Assembly (NCBI GenBank): GCA_964651515.1
Contig: CAZYYB010000019.1
Location: 1 to 35,965, forward strand
DNA: 35,965 bases
From: BOG-1184 sp964651515
GTDB lineage: Bacteria > Fibrobacterota > Chitinivibrionia > Chitinivibrionales > Chitinispirillaceae
Direction of reading: 5' to 3'
The notes under the pieces were generated by a model. That model searched no databases. It was not told the origin of the DNA and saw only the letters and a list, made by a program, of their open reading frames with translations. Position numbers and translations under genes: made by a program. The number at the start of each line of letters is the position of its first letter. Position 1 is the stretch's first letter. This document shows, piece after piece, positions 25,101 through 32,654 of the stretch.

Positions 25101-25841
25101 TACCTTCCAATAATAGGTCGCACTTCCGGCAAGACCGCTTGCGACGTCGGAGGTCGCAGTAAGACCGGTGCGACTGAAAACGGTCGTTCCAAAGCTTGAG
25201 GCCGTCGATACTTGTATCGCATAGGACACGGCTCCGGCCGCTGAATTCCAGGAAAGGGTGAGGGCCGCCCCCAGACCGGAGGCGCCGTTGGTCGGCAAAG
25301 CGAGGACCGGCGCGATCGGGATTCCAAGGCCGGTAATCTTCGAAGGAACGGATGGATTTAACGTGCTGTTGCCGTTCTCGTACGCCGAATCGGTATACGG
25401 CGTAATGTTGGCATTGAAGGGAACGGGGGTACCCGCGGGAAAGAAGGTTACCGATGCGGACATTTCGCCCAAAGCAGTGTCCCACACCCTGAAATACATG
25501 ACATTTCCCGGCTTCATGCCGGGCTTCTCAACGCCTGCCAAAACGTTATAGCCCGCGACGGGGAAGGTGGCGGTCGCGCCGGTGGGCCAACTGCCGGCAC
25601 CCCAGCAGTTACCGGCGGAATCGAAGACACCGACCTCGTCATTCGCGACTATCGGCGTTCCATCGAGGGTAGGGTGCGCCGCCGTATCGAGATACACCGA
25701 CAGGTAATTCCCTGTCTGGCTATCCAGCGGGTTGAAATGTCTCGCCAGGGCATTGCCCGCCAAAACCGACAGGAGCATCAGTGCCGACAACCGGCGGCTA
25801 AAGGATACTGTCAACCTGCGGGCACCTCTCTCCTTTTTCAT
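22113..25841 (-). CDS. Large secreted fibronectin-III-repeat protein with T9SS-type C-terminus (7 repeats)
   Basis: 1242 residues. Signal peptide (core about 18-33, LSALMLLSVLAGNALA), then the shared N-terminal module with NDEVGVFDSAGNCWGAGSW and MYFRVWDTALGEM. Seven fibronectin-III-like units of about 95 residues follow (about 174-842). The C-terminal 400 residues are different: two similar segments containing ILVKDASGNEYFPAFGLDGI and ILVKDNAGGMFFPGFGLNTI, then a second, degenerate copy of the N-terminal-type module (KSEVGAFDTKGNLVGAGTV), and a T9SS type A-like sorting domain (RASPNPFRGGVRIAFDVP, GIYDMKGCLVRKI, GAKIYFVRM, ending KEVKLIELK). Start at 25841 has GGAGGGAAC upstream; 14 extra in-frame residues further up lack a site. 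Upstream partner of the 8-repeat gene. Confidence 0.86.
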   Translation of the reverse strand: MKKERGARRLTVSFSRRLSALMLLSVLAGNALARHFNPLDSQTGNYLSVYLDTAAHPTLDGTPIVANDEVGVFDSAGNCWGAGSWPTGATATFPVAGYNVLAGVEKPGMKPGNVMYFRVWDTALGEMSASVTFFPAGTPVPFNANITPYTDSAYENGNSTLNPSVPSKITGLGIPIAPVLALPTNGASGLGAALTLSWNSAAGAVSYAIQVSTASSFGTTVFSRTGLTATSDVASGLAGSATYYWKVNASNSVGTSPWSIAWSFVTPLAAPVAPTLSTPTNGATGQATSLTVSWGTVTNATSYDLQVATSSTFASTLSDQPGLSAASASVIGLVNSSTYYWRANATDAGGTGVWSSVWKFTTIVAIPGTPMLSSPTNGVLNQATALTLVWGTVTSAASYSILVSTSSTFATTVQSHTGLTAASGSVGGLGNSTTYYWEASATNAGGTSAWSGIWSFTTIIAAPGAPVLSSPTSGSTNEATALTLAWGTVANAASYGVQVSTVSTFASTVSSQAGLAAISAAVSDLSNSTTYYWRVNATDVGGTGVWSGVWNFATIVAIPGAPTLASPTNGAGNQATSLTMSWSAVTGAASYNVLVSTVSTFASTVSSQTGLASALASVGGLGNSATYYWKASATNAAGTGVWSAVWDFTTIMAAPGALVLSSPTSGSTNEATALTLAWGTVANAASYGVQVSASSTFGTTVAAQSGLTTGSATVGGLSGSTVYYWRANATDAGGTGVWSGIWSFTTVVEAPVAPTLSTPTNGATGQATSLTVSWGTVSSATSYAVQVSTVSTFASTVSSRTGVTAASAAVGGLVTGIGYYWEVNATGAGGTSAWSGVWSFSTGKNLVIPIAIGWNMNSLNLHPADSTTVGIFGAFKGSILVKDASGNEYFPAFGLDGITTLTTGRGYQIYDDSIDTIRVTGSQVNLDSTSIALPDSIWSIIAYLPQATMNIDTALAGIASQIILVKDNAGGMFFPGFGLNTIDTMCVGQGYQIVTSAPATLTYPVAGSAAKQRAATGGGKPLRSLPAPRHYAKHRITGGNASFVAQNIEFAGNAAADKSEVGAFDTKGNLVGAGTVIDGFTAFAVWGDDHMATVKDGCELSERITFRLWTGQAEYPLQVTGGNAPAYAANKIIVATLAVPAQAVQSSFDLPRASPNPFRGGVRIAFDVPALRGTADQDVDIGIYDMKGCLVRKIAGGRYAAGSYTVFWNGTSPADRTEGAKIYFVRMKVNGFEKEVKLIELK
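23316..25322 (-). repeat. Seven tandem fibronectin-III-like coding repeats
   Basis: Units of about 286 bases. Units 2 and 7 share APVAPTLSTPTNGATGQATS, and units 4 and 6 share SPTSGSTNEATALTLAWGTV with nearly the same DNA, so non-adjacent copies are most alike. This suggests recent duplication or gene conversion inside the gene. Confidence 0.8.
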
Positions 25842-26397
25842 TTTTGTTCCCTCCCTGCATGGGTCATTGGGCGGATTGCACAAATTTTAAATCCGTTGAT
25901 AGCGAATTACACGATGAGAATCTTATTGATTCCACAAGTCGGAATTCTCCCGGCGGCAAACCGATTTCGCGTGCTCGTCCGGCCATCCGATAATCGGCAA
26001 TTATTCTTCGGCGATTATCGGTTACCGGTAGTAAGTAAACGTCCCCGATCGCTTATTTGACCTCTGAGAATAGAATTGATCCGGCCGCTGCGCCGGCGCG
26101 AATAACCGCTGAACCATGCCCCCCGATGAATAGAAAATATAGCCGCCCTAGAGAGAAGTCAAGAAAAAAAGCGGAATTTATTCTGCCTGCGGATGCGGCA
26201 GCGGGAGATGGCCCGGAACGAAGCCGCCCTTCTATTCGCCCGGTTCAGGCGTTCGACGTTTCGAAGACGGGTCACGGGGAAGAGGGTATTTCGTAATAAT
26301 TGGTCCGGCGAGAGATGCGCAGGGGAGAACGGCAGACCATGCCTGTTTAAAATCTGCACGACCAGCGCACCCCACCACCTCGATCCCGGAGTGAGGA
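25842..26397. other. Long gap upstream of the 7-repeat gene, with inverted repeat
   Basis: About 550 bases with no supportable gene. It contains the inverted repeat CCGATAATCG (25987-25996)/CGATTATCGG (26012-26021) with a 15-base spacer, about 150-180 bases upstream of the 7-repeat gene start. The position fits an operator or a leader hairpin for that gene. No known riboswitch pattern was recognised, including c-di-GMP (GEMM). Confidence 0.4.
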
Positions 26398-27384
26398 CTA
26401 CCTGGCAAGAAGGATCGGAATCCACTTCTCGGTATCGCCGTACCTTATCCGGGCTACATACCTGCCGGAGACCAGGTTGCACTCCCTGAGGTTCACGAAG
26501 TGGTTACCTGCCGGTTCCACGCGACTGATGACCAGGGCGGTTCTCCCCGTCATATCGTACAATTCAATTTCCGTGTTTGCAGCCGCAGGAAGCGAATAGA
26601 GCAACCTTCCGTTCAAAAATGCCAGTGAAGGCCCGGTCGCCGACCGGACATCATTGGATAAAACCGCGGTTGTCGTCGTTGTAAAGCTCCAGATGCCGGC
26701 CCAGAAGCTCGTGACGCTGCCGGACGATGCGTTCGCACGCCAGTAATAGGTGGTGTTGATTGCGAGCCCGTTGATGGAGGCCGATTGAGAGGTGATCCCG
26801 GTCTGATTGGACACCGTGCTCCCGAACCCCGCGTCCGCGGATACCTGAACACCGTAGGAGGTTGCACCGCCGAGGAGTCCCCAGCGCAGGGGCAATGATA
26901 CGGGCAGCCCGGTCGCACCGTTTGCCGGTGACGCCAGCACAGGATCCGAAATCGCGCTTGAAACGGCGGTAATGCCGGCAATAATCGGGGCACCGAAGCT
27001 ATTAAAAACGGCCCCCTCGGAAGAAAATGTTACGACCGCGAGCGCCTCTTTCCGGGTCGAGTAATGCCATACCCTGAAGTAGATCGAATCGCCGTTGTTG
27101 AGTCCATCCGTGGTGAGCGATAAGGAGTTCTGCCCAACTACCGTTATGCCTTGATTATGGATGCTGTCCCATATCGCCGCGCCGACGCACAACCCGGCCT
27201 TGCTGAAGGCGCCGATCTCGTCTGAATCGCCCAGCGGAGCACCATCGAGGGTAGGATCGGCGGAGAGCGGCACGGCGATCGGCATGTTTGACCCCGTTGT
27301 GGTGGCGTAGGTATAGAACGGCGACGGTGCCGCCGTCACGGCATACGCCATAAGGAAGAGAACGGATACATAGTACCGTTTCAT
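26398..27384 (-). CDS. Secreted protein, one fibronectin-III repeat (short paralogue)
   Basis: 328 residues, a minimal version of the two larger proteins that follow it. Signal peptide (MKRYYVSVLFLMAYAVTAAPS), the N-terminal module (DSDEIGAFSKAGLCVGAAIWDS, IYFRVWHYSTRKEALAV), one fibronectin-III-like unit (about 150-245, with SYGVQVSADAGFGSTVSNQT, YYWRANASSG and WSFTTTT) and a T9SS-like C-terminal domain (LLYSLPAAANTEIELYDMTG, ending KWIPILLAR). The start at 27384 has GAGGGTG just upstream; the ATG 15 bases earlier has no site. Same strand as its paralogues but separated by about 550 bp, so probably its own promoter. Confidence 0.82.
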   Translation of the reverse strand: MKRYYVSVLFLMAYAVTAAPSPFYTYATTTGSNMPIAVPLSADPTLDGAPLGDSDEIGAFSKAGLCVGAAIWDSIHNQGITVVGQNSLSLTTDGLNNGDSIYFRVWHYSTRKEALAVVTFSSEGAVFNSFGAPIIAGITAVSSAISDPVLASPANGATGLPVSLPLRWGLLGGATSYGVQVSADAGFGSTVSNQTGITSQSASINGLAINTTYYWRANASSGSVTSFWAGIWSFTTTTTAVLSNDVRSATGPSLAFLNGRLLYSLPAAANTEIELYDMTGRTALVISRVEPAGNHFVNLRECNLVSGRYVARIRYGDTEKWIPILLAR

Positions 27385-27519
27385 CACCCTCGGTATCATC
27401 GCCGCCGCCCCGGACAGGATGCTCCCGGAAGACCCGTTATCGTATGGTTATCCGATTTCATACCTGCAAAATAGGTTTAAAAAAAATTGGAATCAAGGAA
27501 TACTCTCGTCGGAACAGCC

Positions 27520-29442
27520 TTACCCGACCTCAAGTTCCGCCCGGGCATCCATGACGTCGCGGTTGATAAGCAGCAGCGCCTCATGCATTTTCTCGGCGAT
27601 GACCGGGTCGGGGATACGGTCGCGAAGGGTTCGCAGCAGCTGGATGGTCATGCGAAGAAGACGAACGAGATCCCCTTCGGGGATACCGAACGCGAGAAGT
27701 TCCCTGAGGCTGCATCCCGACGCCCAGGCATACACCGGCGCCGCAAGCAAAAAATCGAGCTCCCTGATAGGAGCGGTAATCTGGTGACGGATTTCCCTCG
27801 CCCGCAGGCGATGAATGACTTTTTCGGCCTCGAACTTAAGCCTGACCGTTGTCGGCGGCGCCTGCTTGCGGCGGGATTCCTCGGTGACGATAGCGGCCAG
27901 GACCACCGGCAGCTGCGCGACCGTACACTCTTCGAAACTACGGCTGTAGTAAAGCTCGGCGGTTTGGATCTCATACCCGCTGACCGCGGCGGCAAGCTTT
28001 CCCTTATCGGTCAGCTCGATGCCGTCGAGAAACCCGGCAACCTGCAGGAATTCGATTCTTCGCCTGATCTGTTCTTCCTCCCGCCGGTACTCCTTGGCGA
28101 TGGCGAAAACGCCCTTCTTGAAATTATGAAAACTCCGCCGGAAAATGGTAAAGGCCTCCTCGCCGTAACGGCTGTACAGATTGAGAATCGTCGAATAGGA
28201 GGCACAAAAGCGGCTCGATATTTTTTCATTGGTGCCGAACAGCAGCCGTTCGACATGCCTGGGATCGGTCGCCTCGGGAATGACCTGCGAATAGACGTAC
28301 CCTTCGATATCCATGCCGCGTCTTCCTGCCCGGCCCGCCATCTGGTTATATTCGCGGGTCATGAGGTAATTAAACTCGACGCCGTCGAATTTTTCAAGCT
28401 CGTCGAATATCACCGTACTGGCGGGCATATTGACGCCGAGGGCGAACGTTTCCGTGCAGAAAAGCAGCTTGATGAGGCCGTCGGCAAAGAGCCGTTCCAC
28501 GATCTCCTTGGCGGCGGGAAGAATACCGGCGTGATGGAAGGCGCACCCCGACTCCCAGAGTGAGCGCAGGTAGGAAATCTTTTCGTAATCGAGGAGGTTG
28601 TACTGGGCCACGAGGTCGTCAATCACCGCCTTCGCCCGTTTTTTCTCATCAGGATCGAGCAGCGAAAGCCGCTGGTGCAGCTCGGCATTACGCTCGCAGG
28701 CACGCCGGTTGAAACAGAAGTAGAGGATCGGAATATGGCCCTGCCGGAGGGCAAGTTCGACGATGGAACGGGACGACGGTTTGTGCCGCAGGAATTTTTT
28801 GCGTTCCGCCGAATCGCCGCGATACTTGCTCTTGATTCCCTTGAGCGTCAGGAGGCCGAATTTCGGATGGTAGAACGAATGACGGAGCGGCACGGGGCGG
28901 ACGGTCTCCTCGATGACGACAAATGCGGTCTTTCGCACGCCGCCCATCCATGCGGCAAGCTCGTGGATATTGGGAACCGTCGCGCTCAGGCACATGAAGC
29001 GGATCGACAGCGGAGCGAGAATAATGCTCTCCTCCCATACGGTACCCCGTTCCGGATCATCGAGGTAATGGATTTCATCGAAGATGGCGTAGTACACATC
29101 GCCGAGGCGGGGCGAATTCTCCAGGATGAGGTTCCGGAAGATCTCGGTGGTCATGATGAGCAGCCGCGCATCGGGATTGATGGTGACATCGCCGGTCTGG
29201 ATGCCGACGACCTCGTCGCCGAAGCGCCGGCGGAAATCGCGGTACTTCTGATTGGAGAGCGCCTTGATCGGGGCGGTGTAGATCACCCGCCTGCCGAGCG
29301 CCATGGAGACGTCCACCGCATATTCGGCGACAAGCGTTTTGCCGCATCCGGTCGGCGCGGCAATGATGAGGGAGTTTCCCCCATCGACAGCCTCAAAGGC
29401 CTTCCGTTGAAATTCGTCCAGCTCCAGGTTCAAATACTGCAC
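27520..29442 (-). CDS. Ski2/Mtr4-like DExH-box RNA/DNA helicase
   Basis: 640-residue superfamily-2 helicase. Walker A AAPTGCGKT (28-36), motif Ib region TTEIFRN, Walker B DEIH (122-125) in FDEIHYLDD, motif III SAT (153-155), then FHHAGILP, the GVNMPASTV motif and motif VI QMAGRAGRRG. The DEIH box and GVNMPA place it in the Ski2-like group (bacterial HelY, yeast Mtr4). It is much shorter than those (about 900-1070), and the C-terminal helical region is reduced. The likely role is RNA remodelling or decay. Start is a GTG at 29442 with only a weak purine stretch (GGAAAAG) upstream. Confidence 0.9.
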   Translation of the reverse strand: MQYLNLELDEFQRKAFEAVDGGNSLIIAAPTGCGKTLVAEYAVDVSMALGRRVIYTAPIKALSNQKYRDFRRRFGDEVVGIQTGDVTINPDARLLIMTTEIFRNLILENSPRLGDVYYAIFDEIHYLDDPERGTVWEESIILAPLSIRFMCLSATVPNIHELAAWMGGVRKTAFVVIEETVRPVPLRHSFYHPKFGLLTLKGIKSKYRGDSAERKKFLRHKPSSRSIVELALRQGHIPILYFCFNRRACERNAELHQRLSLLDPDEKKRAKAVIDDLVAQYNLLDYEKISYLRSLWESGCAFHHAGILPAAKEIVERLFADGLIKLLFCTETFALGVNMPASTVIFDELEKFDGVEFNYLMTREYNQMAGRAGRRGMDIEGYVYSQVIPEATDPRHVERLLFGTNEKISSRFCASYSTILNLYSRYGEEAFTIFRRSFHNFKKGVFAIAKEYRREEEQIRRRIEFLQVAGFLDGIELTDKGKLAAAVSGYEIQTAELYYSRSFEECTVAQLPVVLAAIVTEESRRKQAPPTTVRLKFEAEKVIHRLRAREIRHQITAPIRELDFLLAAPVYAWASGCSLRELLAFGIPEGDLVRLLRMTIQLLRTLRDRIPDPVIAEKMHEALLLINRDVMDARAELEVG

Positions 29443-29657
29443 AACGATCTGCTTTTCCGATCGATGATTGAGCGCGGCATAGCACTGAATAATAAAGAAA
29501 TATAGATCATCGTAGTATGAAGGAATGGCGAAAGGGTGCGGGACCGCTTATTTTTCCGTCTCCCGGCGAAAAGATTGTTTGCATACCCTGCATTAAATGC
29601 TTGAATTGTCTCCGATTGAATGGTACGCTTTGAGGCACTCTGACAGGCCTATGCACA

Positions 29658-30026
29658 ATGAATAAAAAACTCCTCCAGGTCGTTGTCGTCGACGACGAAT
29701 CTCAGATCACCGAACTTCTGAGAACGTTTCTCCTCTGCATTTCCAAAAACCTCATCGTGCATACCTTCAACGATCCCGAAGAGGCACAAACGTACCTATC
29801 CGGCCATCCGATCGATGTTCTCATCACCGATTTCAAAATGCCGAAACTGGATGGCATCCAGCTCATGCGGCTGGTCCCGAAAGATACCGCCAAGATCCTC
29901 ATTTCCGGCTATGTTTCCGAAATCACCCAGAGCCAGCTCCAGGAGCTCAACGCGGCATTCTTTGAAAAACCGGTTCCGATGAAGGAACTGGGCATCATCA
30001 TTCACGAAGCCGAATCCAGATTGTAG
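29658..30026 (+). CDS. Single-domain response regulator
   Basis: 122 residues consisting of a receiver domain only. Acidic pair Asp12-Asp13, phosphoacceptor Asp58 in TDFKMP, switch residue Ser83 (ISG) and conserved Lys104 in FEKPV are all present. No output domain, so it acts by protein contact, as in CheY- or phosphorelay-type regulators. No sensor kinase is adjacent. The start lacks a clear ribosome site; a three-codon frame (ATG CAC AAT GAA TAA) overlaps it from 29651. It is 30 bp upstream of cutA on the same strand. Confidence 0.9.
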   Translation: MNKKLLQVVVVDDESQITELLRTFLLCISKNLIVHTFNDPEEAQTYLSGHPIDVLITDFKMPKLDGIQLMRLVPKDTAKILISGYVSEITQSQLQELNAAFFEKPVPMKELGIIIHEAESRL

Positions 30027-30056
30027 ACCCCGGACCGTCGGCTTGCAGGGATTGCG

Positions 30057-30431
30057 GTGAAACAGCTTTTCATCTACATGACCGCGAAAGACCGGGAAGA
30101 AGCGAAGCGCATCGGCACGGCGATCGTCGTCGAAAAACTTGCCGCCTGCGTCAATATAATCGACGGAATGAACTCTCTCTACTTCTGGGAAGGCACGCTC
30201 TGCGATGAGCGGGAGGCCGTCCTCATCGCCAAAACGACCGAGGCGCTTCTGCCCCGGCTCGTTGACCGGGTGAAACAGCTGCACTCTTACCGGATACCCT
30301 GTATCGTTGCCATGCCCATAACCGGCGGAAACCGGGACTTTCTCCGGTGGATCGGCCATGAGACGGCAGCGCCGGACGCGGGCGTCCGGAAGCCTCCCGC
30401 AGTGCGTAAAAGCAAGCCTCCCCGCCCTTAG
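30057..30431 (+). CDS. cutA: Divalent-cation tolerance protein CutA
   Basis: Small trimeric ferredoxin-fold protein named from a copper-tolerance phenotype; the true role is unclear. The family pattern is visible: FIYMTAKDREEAKRIG, then EKLAACVNIIDGMNSLYFWEG, then EAVLIAKTTEALLPRL and HSYRIPCIVAMPITGGNRDFLRWI. The start is GTG with AGGG 6 bases before it. The C-terminal 20 residues (PDAGVRKPPAVRKSK...) are a basic extension beyond the normal fold. Its 3' end overlaps the 3' end of rnfB on the other strand by 4 bp. Confidence 0.92.
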   Translation: MKQLFIYMTAKDREEAKRIGTAIVVEKLAACVNIIDGMNSLYFWEGTLCDEREAVLIAKTTEALLPRLVDRVKQLHSYRIPCIVAMPITGGNRDFLRWIGHETAAPDAGVRKPPAVRKSKPPRP

Positions 30432-31462
30432 CGCAGTCGCGGCGTACGCACCGCCATCCGGGGCGCGCCTTCGTACCCGAGGCTTCCCCAGAGCGAAACG
30501 GCATGCGCCGGACATACGGAAAGACAGCGTCCGCAGCCGATGCACAGCTCCTTGCGGACCACATGCCGCTTCCCGGGCGAACCGGTAATCGCCCCGGGAA
30601 CCGGGCACGACAGGGCGCAATCGCCGCAGCCGTCGCAGGAAGTATCGATATTCGCCCGGGGCCGCGCCTTGACAAGGTCGACAAAACACTTCGACGGGCA
30701 CCGGTAGGCCGCCGCCAGGAAATTCTCTCCCGGGGTCCGGTAATCGAGTACCGGCAGGTGATCGTGCATGGAGACGGCCCCGGAGGGGGTAATATCGACG
30801 CACTCCCCGCAGGAGGTGCACCCCACCGAACAGCATGACGATACCCAGCTCCCCTCGTCATGGTTGTTGCAGGCCAGGAATATCTTGTGCACGTCCGGAA
30901 TGATCGAAATCAGGTCGCGCGGGCAGGCGCCAACGCAGGCGCCGCAGCCGTTGCATTTTCTTCTGTCTACCACCGCCACCCCGTCGTCATTGATGGAAAG
31001 CGCGCCGAACGGGCACTCCCGGACACAGGTCGACAGCCCCAGACACCCCTCGACGCACGCCTTGACGCCGTTATCGAGGAGGAGAGCGGCACGGCAATCG
31101 ACCATCCCCTCATAGTTCGCGCGCCGGGCGGTTTCGCGGTTGCCGCCCTTGCAATGGACCGCCGCAATCGCCGCTTCGGCCGGTTCGGCTTCGATCCCGA
31201 GCGCATCGGCTATTGCATGCGCCGTGCGCGGACCGCCGGGAATGCAGCCGAGGGGTCCCGCTTCGCCGCTTGCCACCGCTTCGGCAAAGTCGATGCACCG
31301 CGCATGGCCGCAGACGCCGCAGTCAAGATCGGGCAGGGTGCGGCGAATACGGTCGAGCCGGGTGTAGAAGGGCCGCCGGATCAGGCCGGCGACAACGCCG
31401 ACCGCGGTGCCGGTCGCCGCCATGGCGCCCGCCGTAACGATCAATGGAATAAAGATACCCAT
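30428..31462 (-). CDS. rnfB: Rnf complex subunit B, ferredoxin-rich, variant
   Basis: Membrane-anchored iron-sulfur subunit of an Rnf-type ion-translocating oxidoreductase, expected to take electrons from ferredoxin. An N-terminal membrane helix (1-28) is followed by the RnfB-specific 4Fe-4S motif LPDLDCGVCGHARC with a fourth Cys in LGCIPGG, then CKGG and GCLGLSTCVRECPFGA and CNGCGACVGACPRD, as in canonical RnfB. A third site, CTSCGECVDITP, lacks the last cysteine. The C-terminal extension carries two more sets, CDGCGDCALSCPVPGA and CIGCGRCLSVCPAHA. 344 residues, longer than simple RnfB (about 190), as in some anaerobes. Last gene of the rnfC-D-E-A-B operon, 11 bp after rnfA. Confidence 0.9.
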   Translation of the reverse strand: MGIFIPLIVTAGAMAATGTAVGVVAGLIRRPFYTRLDRIRRTLPDLDCGVCGHARCIDFAEAVASGEAGPLGCIPGGPRTAHAIADALGIEAEPAEAAIAAVHCKGGNRETARRANYEGMVDCRAALLLDNGVKACVEGCLGLSTCVRECPFGALSINDDGVAVVDRRKCNGCGACVGACPRDLISIIPDVHKIFLACNNHDEGSWVSSCCSVGCTSCGECVDITPSGAVSMHDHLPVLDYRTPGENFLAAAYRCPSKCFVDLVKARPRANIDTSCDGCGDCALSCPVPGAITGSPGKRHVVRKELCIGCGRCLSVCPAHAVSLWGSLGYEGAPRMAVRTPRLR

Positions 31463-31473
31463 CGTGCCTCTGG

Positions 31474-32058
31474 TTAATGAAAGGTTTTCAGGATGCCGAT
31501 AAAGACAAGCGCCAGAAGCCCGGCGATGCAGAGCTCCCTGGAAAGCGGCGGCCGCGCCCCGGTGCGGCCGCCCCCGGCGATCTTTTCACGGATGCCGTCA
31601 TAAAAAATCACCATCACCGCATAGCCCAGGCCGATGGCGACTCCGGCAAGGACGAAAACCGCGAAGGATACCGCTGCTCCCTCCCGGTAAAACGGCAGCG
31701 ATGGTAAACCGAGCAGGAGGGCGATGACGGCGGCCCGGTTCAACGCGCGGTTCCTCCGCGCGGCCGGGGTACCGGAAGAGCGCATCCCGCCGGAAAGCGC
31801 GCAGGCGATCACCGTCGCCGCGAATGCCGGCGGCGCAAGGTACGCCGCGTGCAGGGGCGAAAAAACGAAGGCCGACAGGAGTCCGGTAACGATGGCGCCG
31901 GCCGTCATGAGCAGCGGAACCCCAAGCATCGGCAGGAGTCGCGAAGGGTTCGCCGACGGCCCGGCCGATGCGCTATCGTCAAGGCGAGGGGCGAGAAAGG
32001 AGCGGTCGACCAGCACCGCCGCGATTGCCGATACAACGCAAAGCGTTTCGTCGATCAT
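31474..32058 (-). CDS. rnfA: RnfA-like membrane subunit, divergent
   Basis: 194-residue membrane protein with about six hydrophobic helices. Assigned to RnfA by its place between rnfE and rnfB and by the C-terminal pattern YDGIREKI...LCIAGLLALVFIGI, matching the RnfA ending (GIRERL...ITAGLMALAFMGF). The rest is weakly similar. The only cysteines are Cys7, Cys86 and Cys177. The two conserved positions in canonical RnfA, GLCPFxG and TNCAVLG, are replaced here by SFLAPRL and LNRAAVIAL, so the membrane-centre 2Fe-2S ligands seem lost. Start overlaps the rnfE stop by 4 bp. Confidence 0.72.
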   Translation of the reverse strand: MIDETLCVVSAIAAVLVDRSFLAPRLDDSASAGPSANPSRLLPMLGVPLLMTAGAIVTGLLSAFVFSPLHAAYLAPPAFAATVIACALSGGMRSSGTPAARRNRALNRAAVIALLLGLPSLPFYREGAAVSFAVFVLAGVAIGLGYAVMVIFYDGIREKIAGGGRTGARPPLSRELCIAGLLALVFIGILKTFH

Positions 32059-32654
32059 CGTGCCCTCCCCTGCCTGCGGGCCAGGGCCGACTCGGCGGCA
32101 AGCGCCGCCAGGGCGATGAGGATCAGCGCCCCGGGCACCGTGACAAAAAAGGTCGCCGGATTCGGGGCCGCCCCTCCCGAAGCTGCGGAGGAACTCCTTT
32201 CAATCAATTGACGAAGCCCTCCGAGAATACAGAGGAGCGCCGCAAATCCCAGACCGGTAATGAGCGCTTCGATAAACGTCCGGGCGGTCTTTTTTTTCGG
32301 TTCCGGGAGCGGGGCGTCGGCGACCAGGACCGCCGCCGCAATGACGAACGGCACTGCCGTCAGGTACGGCACCGCCGCGCCGGTCGGCAGCAGGGCGGCC
32401 GCCATTCCCGCAATAATCGTCGTTCCGGCGCCGATGAAGGCCGCCAGGCCGATGCGGATATTCCTGGGCAGACCCGGCGCGATCCGCGCCACGATAATCA
32501 CGGCCGGGACCAGCGCAACGGCGCCCGCCAGCCCGAGGACGAACGCCGTCCGCACCGAATTGCACCGGGAAAGCGGAAGACAGAGCCCGATGCCGAGCAG
32601 CGGGACTATCGCGCCATAAAGAACGCTCGCATCGGTTGCTTTATTAGGTGGCAT
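32055..32654 (-). CDS. rnfE: RnfE-like membrane subunit, divergent
   Basis: 199 residues, about six hydrophobic helices. The middle and C-terminal parts align by eye to RnfE: LPRNIRIGLAAFIGAGTTII (canonical IRIPVFILIIATFVTIV) and FIEALITGLGFAALLCILGGLRQLIE (canonical DGLGMGLGFTLALLLLGAIRELL). Near the N-terminus GIGLCLPLSRC replaces GLCPLLA, so one or two cysteines remain, but the second conserved NCIILGR is VIAAAVLVA without cysteine. Cysteines are at 25, 31 and 142. Start overlaps the rnfD stop by one base (TAATG), leaving no room for an rnfG gene. Confidence 0.8.
   Translation of the reverse strand: MPPNKATDASVLYGAIVPLLGIGLCLPLSRCNSVRTAFVLGLAGAVALVPAVIIVARIAPGLPRNIRIGLAAFIGAGTTIIAGMAAALLPTGAAVPYLTAVPFVIAAAVLVADAPLPEPKKKTARTFIEALITGLGFAALLCILGGLRQLIERSSSAASGGAAPNPATFFVTVPGALILIALAALAAESALARRQGRAR

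Noticed and set aside
19292..25322. CRISPR-like regularly spaced repeats
   Set aside because: The spacing is about 285 bases, the repeats are in frame and encode fibronectin-III-like domains; no short repeats with unique spacers and no cas genes.
27487..29505. Long plus-strand frames opposite the helicase
   Set aside because: Composition is that of a reverse-strand shadow; the helicase has all SF2 motifs.
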